64,000 nt of DNA from Sorghum bicolor (taxonomy: Eukaryota > Streptophyta > Magnoliopsida > Poales > Poaceae). Below the pieces are notes generated by a model. It saw nothing but the letters and a program-made list of their open reading frames with translations, was not told where the DNA came from and ran no database searches. The stretch covers positions 9,943,894-10,007,893 of the forward strand of contig NC_012873.2 in NCBI RefSeq assembly GCF_000003195.3, read 5' to 3'. Made by a program: the position numbers and the translations under genes. Position 1 is the first letter of the stretch. Every line of letters starts with the position of its first letter. Positions 1-9,334 of this stretch are shown here, one piece after another.

Positions 1-1408
1 CACTTTTTTTTTTGCTAGTATTTCAGTAAGAGATTACCGCTCAAACCACTGGAGCCAAATGCAACTAGTACATCGCGTATGGTACCTGAAACTTGGTTCA
101 TGACCTAGCAGTATCCGCTCACTAGTCAGGGGCAGAAGTTACTACCACTACCAGCAGTAAAGCTCAAGTCACTAGCATGAAGTCTTTGCATTCTATGCAC
201 ACATCACCAGTGCATAATCAGGAATTCAAAGCGCAATAAAGGATATGAATGCACGCTTTGATATAGATTAAGAAACCCTAAATGCACCTAAATTAAGCAC
301 TAATAATCAAAACGTCCCCACATGTGGATACAACCACAGTTACAAGCGAAGCTATTTATATCTTACTACAGTATATACCACCAAGCCACAACTGCTCGTG
401 TATGGCCGTTGACGTCAAAATATCCAGCAGAGGGTAGGGCAGTAACAGGGAGTCATCTTCACATCACATCTGAACCTGACATCGAAAAATGGGAGATCTT
501 TTAGCTAGTCCACAATGTTATCCAACAAAAAGAAGCATATTCTGATACAATACAAGTCACAACTCACATCAAACATAACACAATATTAATGTTGGTAATT
601 TCATCCTTGTTTGTATTCTACATATTCCATTAAACTAGAGCACAGAGAGAATAGCAAAGTTGAGCCTACAAAATCCTGGTCCTGGATTCTAGAACCACAT
701 GCTTACCATTGTGGGTGCGCATCTGTGGGTTTAGATGGATTGGGAGAAAAAATTTACCCATCCATGAAACCAAAAAATTAGGTGGGCTTGGCTCGGGTGG
801 ATCTAGTGTCTATCAGGCTCCAGGCCTAATGCCTCCATTCTGCTCGTCCTCGCTGGCTTTGGTGGCAGCATAATGATCTCAAATCCTGTCACGCATACCC
901 ACCCGACCCATGCATATATTTACTTTCCAGTTTGGATTGGATCACAATGGGTGGATTGGATAGGTTGCAAAGACCATGCACACCCTTACTTACCGGTAGC
1001 TGGTTTCCAATTATGGCAAAAGAACTAAACACATAGATTATTAAAAGTACATAATTACTAAGCTGTGTAAGCATTAAACTCAAACTGATATGCTTTCAGT
1101 TAACTACAAATTAAGAACTGAACCCTCTTACATGACCCTCCCAAGTTTTTATGGTCCCATCTGGTATTCAAAACTGGCCATATTTGAAAGATTGTTGTTA
1201 AAAGAACAAGCTATCTGAGTCCTATAAATTAGGCCTGCTTATCCAATGGCGACTCCTTCATTCCAAAACATTAAAATAACTTTGTACTTTGCCTTCAACA
1301 TTAAAGTTTTAGCATTAGCATACATTAAAAGAAATAATAATAAATACAAATCATTAACTTGTCCAATTAAGTTGAAGTCAGCTAGTATAGCTGTACTATT
1401 TTTACATA
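1..1408. other. Intergenic DNA, no gene recognised
   Basis: AT-rich sequence with only short ORFs (60-66 codons) that lack recognisable domains or a codon pattern. It lies downstream of the 3' end of the minus-strand gene at 2920-5982. I see no RNA gene in it. Confidence 0.6.
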
Positions 1409-1414
1409 ACAAAG

Positions 1415-2010
1415 GTGTGCACTCCAAGAGCCTCTCTAGACTTTAATCTCTATCTCTATTTGGATAGCCATTCCATGAATACTCTTCATATATCTCTCAT
1501 GCCTCCAATGGACTCTCAAGTTTCATTCTCTATATACTCTTATAGTTTATTATAGTTTCCTTGTGTGATAAAAATTCAAGAGAGAACCGCTTTGCCGAGA
1601 TGTAAGGGGCCATTTTGGGATTCCATTTCTTAATACCATGACCAAAATGAACTCCCGCTTCTATCATCTCTAGGTTCAGGGATAATCAGGCTCGAACTGA
1701 TGACTTCCACCACGTCAAGGTGACACTATCATATAATATAAAATATAGTGTTCTAGCTTCACCATTAATGGAGAGCAGGAGTGGTCGTTTTGGAAAGTAG
1801 AAAAGATATTTCCTTGTGTGATAAAATTCAAGAGAGAACTATCATATATAAAACATAGTGTTCTAGCTTCACCATTAATGGAGAGGAGTGGTGGTTTTGG
1901 AAAGTAGAAAAAATGGAGTGGTTTAGAGAGTATTGGAACCTGATTTTCTGGTTTGTCTTCTAAATTTGTGATAAAGAACCATACAGAGAGCCTCTTGGAG
2001 ATGCTCTAAA
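1415..2010. mobile_element. Possible Mutator-like MITE with degenerate ends
   Basis: The left end reads GCACTCCAAGAGCCTCTCTA from 1419. The reverse complement of the right end (around 1987-2007) reads GCATCTCCAAGAGGCTCTCT, so the ends form an imperfect inverted repeat of about 20 bp. The motif GAGCATCTCCAA is typical of grass MULE-type MITEs. No convincing 9-bp target duplication is visible, so the boundaries and superfamily are tentative. Confidence 0.4.
1725..1912. repeat. Direct duplication, period 113 bp
   Basis: A segment beginning ACTATCATATA and containing GTGTTCTAGCTTCACCATTA occurs at 1725 and again at 1838. The flanking motif TCCTTGTGTGATAAAA is also repeated (about 1559 and 1811). 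The copies differ by a few small indels, so this is an old local duplication inside the possible MITE. Confidence 0.7.
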
Positions 2011-2073
2011 GCATGGAATCAGTAATTATCTATAGGCCTGCATAATCTCACTTAAATTTTAGGACTAATAATT

Positions 2074-2347
2074 ACTCCCTTTGGTCCAGTTTATAGGACG
2101 TCTTCTGACATGACACGGTCTCCTAAATTATACTTTGACCATAAGTACATTTATTTTATAATATATTGTTTATGATTACAAACTTATGATTATTGGATAG
2201 TGCATTTGATTAAAAATCTAATAATATTAATGGTATCAAGTTTTTAATTACAATAGTTAAAAGTTGTTAGCCAAATTATTAGTGAAAGATTATAAAGTTT
2301 GACTCTTAACTTACGTGAAATGCCTTATAAACTGGACAGAGGGAGTA
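2074..2347. mobile_element. Stowaway-like MITE
   Basis: The left end ACTCCCTTTGGTCCAGTTTA and the reverse complement of the right end, ACTCCCTCTGTCCAGTTTAT, form a terminal inverted repeat flanked by TA on both sides. CTCCCTCYGTCC ends with TA target sites are the hallmark of grass Stowaway MITEs (Tc1/mariner-derived). It is about 274 bp, AT-rich and non-coding. Confidence 0.75.
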
Positions 2348-2919
2348 ATACTTAATTTTGATAGCTACAGTAATTTATCAATGAACTCGATGCCCATCAA
2401 ACCATGGGCACTTTGAAACTAAGAGCATCACTCAACAATATCATCCAGAAACTTTTCAAACAGCTCGTTGTGATTTTTTATCTTTTTTTTTCTGCAAACA
2501 ATTAACTGTAAACTATTATAGCAAACATCCACCCAACTCAACAATATTTACCGAAGATGGTTGCTTACAAATCAAAACAAAAGGAGAGATAACATCTGTC
2601 TTATGATTTTGGGATGTAGCAGTTCAACAGGAAATGTTTATACTAAATGAAGGCGCAAAAACTAAGCAGGTTCTTTTGTTTGTCCTAGTGTTTTCGTGTA
2701 GTTTAAGGAAGTGCACAAAAGTAGTTTTTATTTTCTCAAGTACACAGGAGAGCAGTGCTCAAAAGTAGCAGCATAAGGCTTCAAAGTTCAATTTAGCATC
2801 AAACTTTACACATGTAATGTGCATCTTTCTCTAGAATCTAGACAATTCATTTGTTCACTTAACTACACAAGAGACTACTACTTCTATACTAAACCACATA
2901 CCTCTGACTGTCAGGGAAC
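2348..2919. other. 3' flank of the unknown gene
   Basis: AT-rich non-coding sequence next to the stop codon of the minus-strand gene; it probably includes that gene's 3' UTR. No canonical polyadenylation hexamer stands out. Confidence 0.5.
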
Positions 2920-5900
2920 TCATTCCTCTGTAGCTGGGATAGATTCCTCTGTAGCTGGGATAGATTCTTCTGTAGCTGGGATAGATTCCTCTGTAGCTGG
3001 GATAGATTCCTCTGTAGCTAGGGTCGATTCCTCTGTAACTGGGGTAGCAAATCTTGCTCTTCTGTTTTCCTTGAGAAGCTCAATCTCCTTATAGAGTCCT
3101 TCCATTCTGCTCCACAGTGAGTTGACAGAAAGTCCCCACTCATCAAGCTTTGAGAACCATTCGTATTGGAATCTTTCAATCATACCATTTACCATGGCAA
3201 TTTTTTGCTGCTCCTCCTCACACCGCCTCTTCTCCAACTCCCTCACACCAAGAACAAGACCACCGCCACCAGCAACATCACCATAAAGAGGAACATTGCA
3301 AGGGAACTTCTTCCTGTACTCATCAAAAGAAGCCCGGGTCTGTTTTAAAGCTTTTTTGTAGGTAGTGACCAACTGAGCCATAACATTCAGATCATGCTCG
3401 AAGCGTCTAAGCTCTGCTTGATATTTATTCTGTTGCTCAAACCGAGCTGAGTTTAGGGATTGGATAATGGCTTCCTTCTGCTGCAGCATGTGAGACCACT
3501 GTTCTTTCTCAAATTGCAAATTCTGAAGTTTTTGCTCATTCTGCTCATAGAGCCTGCTTGCCTCAACCATTAAGTTCTGTATAGGTACCGAAAAACTTGT
3601 ATTGAAAAAGCCTGATCCAGGTGATATGTTGCTACTGTTACTATGGCGCATCCTCTTCTGCTGATTAGACTGAGGAAACTCCTCTTGCACCTGCGTATTG
3701 CCATTGTAACCATCAATATCGTCAATATTCCTCTTGCCATTATTCCCAAATAAATATGAGCTCCCTGGTCCCAGGTCCACTCCACTCTTATGTGCATCAG
3801 CCCCCATAGCCAAGAAATCCCCAGAAGGCAGATCATGCACATTCTCTGCTACATTGTATGATGAGGGAATTGAGCTCATGGCTTGGAGGAGGTTTGATGA
3901 TGTCATCCTTTCCAAAGATGACCTCGCAGGGAAATCGTCAAACCTTAACTCATCCCTCATCTCAGCCTCCCCTTTATTCAGATTCTCAAACTGCATGCCC
4001 CCAAATGTGTTACAGCGTTGTAAGGAATGTGACATTCCCTCGTCCCCCTGGCCATCCCCAATTCTCCAATTCATGTCCTCTTCGTCATTGACGTCAAATG
4101 CATCATCCTCTGACTCCTCTGCCTCTTCATTGCCACTGTCACTTTCATCCTCATCCAAATTCTCAACATTAGTTTCCTCATCCACATCCATAGCACCATA
4201 ACCATCGGTAGAGTTAAACCCCAAGCTCAATCCCATTGCATCCTTCTCTTCATCCCCCTCAGCCTCCTCATCCTCCAACTCCTCTGCAACAGCCACTACC
4301 TCCTGTGTTACAACTACTGCCTCCAAGGGTTCTTCACCATCCACATCACGTGGCACATCATCACCCCCCGCTGGTGCTTCCTCTGCCGCTTCCTCATTAT
4401 TGTCAACCCCTGCCTCATGTACAGCAGGCACGGCTTCAACTGCCACAAATCCCAAACATAACCCATCCGTATTTGTGCCGTTGACGTGCTCATCCACAGT
4501 GTTCGTGTCATCGAAGCTTGGACCCTTAACATCCTCTTCCACCGGCTCTGATTCATCATTCAAGCTCTTGCTCCTTGCGTCTCCATTGACATGCTCCAAT
4601 TCGACTATATTGTTGTTTATGGCATCCACAGCCTCAGATTCATTCAAGCTCTTGCTCCTTGCATCTTCATTCACCGCATCCATTTCATCTATATTGTTGT
4701 CCGTGCCATCCGGATCCACATCCACAGCCTCAGATTCATCCAAGCTCTTGGTCCTTGCATCTTGATTGACCATCTCCGTTTCGTCAATATTGTTGTCCAT
4801 GGCATCTGGATCCACATCCACAGCCTCAGATTCATTCAAGCTCTTGCTCCTTGCATCTTCACTGACTGCCTCCATTTCATCTATATTGTTGTCCATGGCA
4901 TCCAGATCCACAGCCACAGCCTCACATTCATTCGAGCTCTTGATTGTTGAAAATTCCTCGACCACCTCTAGTTCCTCTATAATGTTGTTCCTGGCATCTA
5001 CATCCCCTAAACCCGACTCCTCCATGACCTTGTTTCTTGTAACAGCATCCCCCAACTCCAACTCATCCAAACCATCATTCCTTGCACCAGCATTCCCCAA
5101 CTCAGACTCCTCAAAGCTCTTGCTCCTCACATCGTTATTGGCATCCCCATCCCCTGGCTCCAGCTCCACCAAACTCTTGCTTTTCACGTCCACATCACCA
5201 TCCTCCTCCTCCATCTCCACATCGGCAGAAGCCTCTGGAACAGACCCTTCCTCCACCAGCTCTAACAGATGTGGCTTTTGGGCATAAATGAGCCTCTGCA
5301 GGTGCGGCCCGTAGTAGCACAAACAGTCTTCCCTCTTGGGCAGCTCGAGCATCTCCTTCTCGACGAGGCCCCAGATCAGGCCCCCCCAGTCAACCCTATG
5401 CGCCACCCCCTCCCTGACCGCCTGCTCCGCGGCGGCCACCTCCTGCGGCAGTATGCACATGTCGTCCCCCTGGAACGGGAGCAGGACGTAATCCTGCAGG
5501 AGCTGCATAACGGCAGGGACCACCGCTGCGGGGTCGACGTCGGCTGGGGCCGGCGCCGCGGAGGCGGGCTTCGGGGGTAGGCAGAGCGCGCGGGTGAGGT
5601 CGTGGCGCGAGACGGCGACACGGACGCCGCGGACGAAGCTGCGCTTGCAGGCCGGGTCGTAGTAGGCGACGAGCGGGGCGATGAGGTCGGGGCGCGGGGC
5701 CTCGGATCGCAGGTCGAGGCGGAAGAAGTTGAGAAGACCTAGGGCATCGAGCGCCGCCTCCTGCGGCGGCGGTAGGGCACGGGCCCCGGCAGCTGGGGAC
5801 TCGAAGGGGCGGAGGTTGAGGTGGGCGCGGAGGTGGGAAAGGCGCTGCTCCGCGGCAGCGCGCTGCTTGTCGGTGAGGGGCTTCTTGAGCTTCTTGCCGC

Positions 5901-5982
5901 CGCCGCCAGCGAGGGGCTTCCGCGGCGGCATGTCTGGATCCGGCGAGGGTTGCGTGGGGAGGGGATCGGCAGAGTCGGGCAT
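2920..5982 (-). CDS. Large acidic coiled-coil protein of unknown function (1020 aa)
   Basis: A single uninterrupted ORF from ATG (5980-5982) to TGA (2920-2922). I do not recognise a named family. The N-terminal ~250 residues are GC-rich and globular-looking, with a basic stretch (KKLKKPLTDK, ~30-40) that could be a nuclear signal. Residues ~254-640 are strongly acidic and low complexity, and include about four copies of a 32-residue repeat (key residues SLNESEAVDVD...NNIDE). Residues ~805-895 and ~915-975 look like coiled coil, rich in E, Q, K and L with heptad-like spacing. The last ~40 residues are a 7-residue repeat (ATEESIP). Codon use moves from GC-rich at the 5' end to neutral at the 3' end, as in many grass genes. 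Nuclear or scaffold roles are guesses only. The reading frame is intact over 3 kb, which strongly supports a real gene. A small 3' intron cannot be excluded. Confidence 0.85.
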   Translation of the reverse strand: MPDSADPLPTQPSPDPDMPPRKPLAGGGGKKLKKPLTDKQRAAAEQRLSHLRAHLNLRPFESPAAGARALPPPQEAALDALGLLNFFRLDLRSEAPRPDLIAPLVAYYDPACKRSFVRGVRVAVSRHDLTRALCLPPKPASAAPAPADVDPAAVVPAVMQLLQDYVLLPFQGDDMCILPQEVAAAEQAVREGVAHRVDWGGLIWGLVEKEMLELPKREDCLCYYGPHLQRLIYAQKPHLLELVEEGSVPEASADVEMEEEDGDVDVKSKSLVELEPGDGDANNDVRSKSFEESELGNAGARNDGLDELELGDAVTRNKVMEESGLGDVDARNNIIEELEVVEEFSTIKSSNECEAVAVDLDAMDNNIDEMEAVSEDARSKSLNESEAVDVDPDAMDNNIDETEMVNQDARTKSLDESEAVDVDPDGTDNNIDEMDAVNEDARSKSLNESEAVDAINNNIVELEHVNGDARSKSLNDESEPVEEDVKGPSFDDTNTVDEHVNGTNTDGLCLGFVAVEAVPAVHEAGVDNNEEAAEEAPAGGDDVPRDVDGEEPLEAVVVTQEVVAVAEELEDEEAEGDEEKDAMGLSLGFNSTDGYGAMDVDEETNVENLDEDESDSGNEEAEESEDDAFDVNDEEDMNWRIGDGQGDEGMSHSLQRCNTFGGMQFENLNKGEAEMRDELRFDDFPARSSLERMTSSNLLQAMSSIPSSYNVAENVHDLPSGDFLAMGADAHKSGVDLGPGSSYLFGNNGKRNIDDIDGYNGNTQVQEEFPQSNQQKRMRHSNSSNISPGSGFFNTSFSVPIQNLMVEASRLYEQNEQKLQNLQFEKEQWSHMLQQKEAIIQSLNSARFEQQNKYQAELRRFEHDLNVMAQLVTTYKKALKQTRASFDEYRKKFPCNVPLYGDVAGGGGLVLGVRELEKRRCEEEQQKIAMVNGMIERFQYEWFSKLDEWGLSVNSLWSRMEGLYKEIELLKENRRARFATPVTEESTLATEESIPATEESIPATEESIPATEESIPATEE
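2923..3048 (-). repeat. 21-bp coding minisatellite, ~6 units
   Basis: Plus-strand unit GATTCCTCTGTAGCTGGGAT repeated about six times with period 21, encoding ATEESIP on the minus strand. Copies toward the stop codon are nearly identical and those further inside have diverged, so the array is growing or homogenising at the C-terminal end of the protein. Confidence 0.9.
4590..4950 (-). repeat. 96-bp coding minisatellite, ~4 units
   Basis: The plus-strand motif CAGCCTCAGATTCATTC or a close variant starts at 4629, 4725, 4821 and 4917, an exact 96-bp (32-codon) period. It encodes the acidic repeat with ESEAVDVD and NNIDE. The period is a multiple of three, so copy-number change keeps the frame. 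Confidence 0.9.
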
Positions 5983-6198
5983 GGCGGCTTGGGGAATTCG
6001 GGGAGGGGAGTGGGGGCCGCGCTGGCGTGGGGAGTGGGGACGCTTGGGTTCTTCGCGTGGGTTTGGGCTTCGGTTTCCAGGTGGGTGTGAATCAAATAGT
6101 TGAGAGAGACAAGGGGCTTTATTAAAAATGTTTTTGTCCTATTTTCCATTTTGGATTTACTTACATTCAATCAAGAGCGCTCTTGAATGGATTAGTAA
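5983..6198 (-). promoter_or_regulatory. 5' flank of the unknown gene, with a 16-bp palindrome
   Basis: This should hold the 5' UTR and core promoter of the minus-strand gene. No clear TATA box is visible. A perfect palindrome, TCAAGAGCGCTCTTGA, lies near 6170-6185, about 190 bp upstream of the ATG. Whether it is a regulatory site is unknown. Confidence 0.4.
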
Positions 6199-6430
6199 GA
6201 CCTTGTTGAGTTTCTAAAAAAAATTCAAGATTCTCCATCACATTAAATCTTTAGATGTATATATAAAACATTAAATATAGATATAAAAGTAATTAATTCT
6301 ATAATTTATCTATAATTTGCGAGACAAATCTTTTGAGGATAGTTAGTCCATAATTTGACAACAATTGTTAAATATAAACGAAAGTGCTATAGTGGTCAAA
6401 ATTAAAAAAATTTTGCCAATGAACAAGGCC
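6199..6430. mobile_element. Tourist-like MITE (GGCCTTGTTTAG family), copy 1
   Basis: Begins GACCTTGTTGAGTTTCT and ends GAACAAGGCC, a degenerate version of the GGCCTTGTTTAGTTC terminal repeat. It is flanked by TAA on the left and TTA on the right. The interior motif AAATCTTTTGAG...TAGTTAGTCCAT is shared with copies at 47925, 50784, 51678 and 59032. The 3-bp TAA-type target site supports PIF/Harbinger (Tourist) affiliation. Confidence 0.75.
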
Positions 6431-8566
6431 TTAGAGTAATCGCACAAAACAAAAGAAAAAAACAAAATTCTTCGTTGAGTTTTCGAGTACTTATCATCTA
6501 CTATTCGGTTTTAGAAATGCTACATTCCGTAATCCGCTACAAATTGGAAGCTTAGGTCACGCTCAACGCTATATCTTAGCGTACATCCTCAGCTTTCACG
6601 TTAACGCAAATAGTTCACATCAATCGGAATGTTAGCTCTGAACATGTCACAGACTCTACAGAAGAATCAACCGCTTCGTCCGACAAAAAAAGCCAAGCCA
6701 CGGTTCAAATGCACATTGTGGCACAAAAGCAATGACGCTCACCCTTTTTCTTCTCAACAAAACTAACAAGGAGACAGGCGTGGCAGTACTCGTGTTGTGA
6801 CTTAAAATGCTAGAGTAGTGCTTCATCTACATGGAAGTGCCTTTAAGGTGAGGCCACATAGAATTATTAGCCCGCACTGCCTTTGCCCTTAGACAAAAGG
6901 TGTACGAAAAGAAGCAAATTTAAAGTAATTGCTTCTTATCACTCTTGGGTATTTCTGCAAAAATAGATAATTATCGTTTTTTATCTTAGTTTCTCCCTAT
7001 TACTAATCGCTATGATAGTGTGACATCAACACCAAACACAAGCAAATGATTTTCCAAATTTGTTAACGGCTTCTAATACACCAAACATACTAGTGGAAGA
7101 AAATTCTCTGCAACACTGTCGCATAGAACGCCTTATGCAACACCTAGGATCGTGTGACACGTGCGTCCAGGCCCCACCAGGTAGGGCAAGCACTAGCCCC
7201 GTGCGGTCAGGTTGGTCATTCAGTTCTCGGTTTAGATTCGATTCGGTTTCTTGGTTATTTATAAAATTTGTTTCCTAGCACATATGATCGGTTCTAAAAA
7301 ATTTCAGCAACCTGAGTATTTCGGTTCTCAGTTCTTTTGGTTCAGTTCCGGTTTTTACCGAACTAACTAAATTTTTCAGCAAAGGTTAATACAACAAAAA
7401 AATATGTAGGTTTTAAAGCAAATATAGACAACACTGCCTCTAATTTAGATAATAATAATTGATAACGGAACAATAGCAATATAATAACATAAATACAAGT
7501 AATTCAGTATGAGACGTCACACAAAAATCAAACTGTCTTACAAAATACTAGTAAGTAAAGTAAAAATCTTGAATTTCGGTTCTTTTGGTTAATTCGGTTA
7601 ACCAGGGGTAGAAACCGAATTGTTCTAAGTTATTTCGGTTCCTCAAACTTAGAAATCAATTTTTTCAGTTCCGATTCTTTCGATTTGGTTCCTCAGTTTC
7701 GTGCGGTTAGCAAAGGCCGTAACTTCTGTGAAGCAAATCAATCTAAGGTAGCAGATGAATCCGGCAGGCCAGGTGTCCTGAGATTAAAGGGTGTCACACG
7801 TGGTGTTCCGTGTGGTTGTGTCTTATAATTTCTTCCATACTAGTAGAGAAGTTATTCGAGAGTCCAAATTTGCTATGATAAAAATATGGAAAATTTCTTT
7901 CTACTAGTAATTATGCACGTGCGACACGCACGTGTTTTTTAAAAACATCATTATACAGTTAATTATTATGCTAGAAAGACTAAATCATTAGCTTCAAAGA
8001 GATTTAGACTCCATGAATAGTCATTTCTTATTTCTTAATGCATATCAGTAAAGGCGACAATTAGATCAATTGTGTCCATGGGCTTAATTAAGATAAAAAT
8101 ATTTTTTTTATATATATAAGCAAAGAACCTATCTAACCAATTTGCGACATAAGGAAGATCTAATAAGAATAGAAAAGAAAATACCCAACCTAGTGCCGAA
8201 TAAAAGCTGACAGTGAGACCCTGGTGGAATATAAATTTCAATGAAAATTATTAAAATAACAAGAGAAGGACCTCATACAAGCTTTTTGGTGGCAATGATT
8301 GTTTAGCTATATGTGTTTGACGACAACATTTGGTATCTACAGCAAGCGATTCGCCCGTCTAGAGGCTGGGCAGCGGCCGGTCAAACTTGTTGAAGCAAAA
8401 GCAAGCGTGGGAGAGGAATTGAGGAATTGAAGATAGTGGGCACGGAGCGCCTCTGCGCTCACCGCAACTTGGCCGGACCGGAGAATCTCCAGACGGCGCG
8501 TGCGTGCAGAACAAGAGCAAGCGCAAGGGACAAGGCTGTATCGAAGGGACGTGTGCTTCACCAGCT
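6431..8566. other. Intergenic DNA with TTCGGTT-rich tract and a possible Helitron terminus
   Basis: No gene recognised. From ~7200 to ~7710 the motif TTCGGTT (and CCGAA) recurs many times with AT-rich spacers, suggesting a degraded repeat. At 7904-7935 the minus strand reads an 8-bp-stem hairpin (CACGTGCG/CGCACGTG), eight bases, then CTAG followed by T, resembling a Helitron 3' end. Confidence 0.4.
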
Positions 8567-8571
8567 CTTCC
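8337..8571 (-). pseudogene. ORF fragment cut by the retrotransposon array
   Basis: A minus-strand open frame of about 76 codons ends at a stop near 8337 and runs into the insertion site. On the far side of the array, the minus strand of 34603-34740 continues in the same frame once one copy of the CTTCC target site is removed. No domain is recognisable, so it may be a chance ORF or a disrupted small gene. Confidence 0.25.
8567..8571. repeat. Target site duplication, left copy (CTTCC)
   Basis: CTTCC directly precedes the first TGTAACATCCC. The same five bases follow the last ...TTTCA at 34603-34607. This shows that the whole 26-kb array stems from a single integration event. Confidence 0.95.
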
Positions 8572-9326
8572 TGTAACATCCCAGATTTTTTACTTAAACC
8601 AAAAATACGAGATTTTTAAAATTTTTCCTGTAATCGTGTGAATCATATAGTTTCAAGGTTAAACTCGATCCTAACCTGCTAACAAACCGTTGCATTCATA
8701 TAGAATTGCTTGTAGGCGAGTGCCTTTGTTCATGAATCATCTTGAGTTGGGTCTTGTTTAGGGCTTTGAGTTTCTTTTGGAGTGCACAAATTCGTAGCAA
8801 AGTCTTCCAAAATCTTCGTTGAGCCTATCTCAAAGGCGAAGCGAATCCCTTCTCAACTTCCTTGCATTCTTTCCGATCTCTTTTTGAATCTTTCTCCAAA
8901 CTCCTTTTTGTTTTCATTCCATTGTGTTTAATCAAAATGGAAAATCCATTTTCTATTCTCTTGGGCCGAATCTCTCTCCTTCTCTCTGTTCTTTTCTCTT
9001 CCTGCTGGCCCAGCCTAACCTTGCCCTGGCCCAACTCGCAGCGTCGGCCCAGCCCCTATCCCTCACCACCGCGGCCCAGCTACCTGCCCCGGCCCAACTC
9101 GCGCGTGCGGCCCAGGAGGAGCCAGCGCCCCAGCCCCAACCCTAGCCAGGAGCTGGGCACCTGAGCCCCAGAGCCGCCGCCGCCGCCCCTTGGAAGGAGC
9201 CGCACCTGCGCCTGCCCTTCCCCCTCGACGTCCGTGCCGATGCTCGCCACGTGCCCAGCCATGGTACGAACGCCGAGGATCGCCGTCCACAGCGCCTTGC
9301 CCCCCTCCGAGCCCTAGACGCGCCCC

Positions 9327-9334
9327 TATAAGAG
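9327..9334 (+). promoter_or_regulatory. Candidate TATA box of LTR1
   Basis: CCCCTATAAGAGCC lies 755 bp into the LTR. The same motif occurs at exactly the same offset in LTR2 (16330), LTR3 (23261) and LTR4 (30193). It would put the U3/R boundary about 785 bp into the LTR and leave a very long R-U5. Confidence 0.5.

Noticed and set aside
5681..6170. ORFs of 89-143 codons overlapping the 5' end of the unknown gene
   Set aside because: They are GC-rich shadows of the 1020-codon gene on other frames, with Arg/Gly/Pro-rich nonsense translations.
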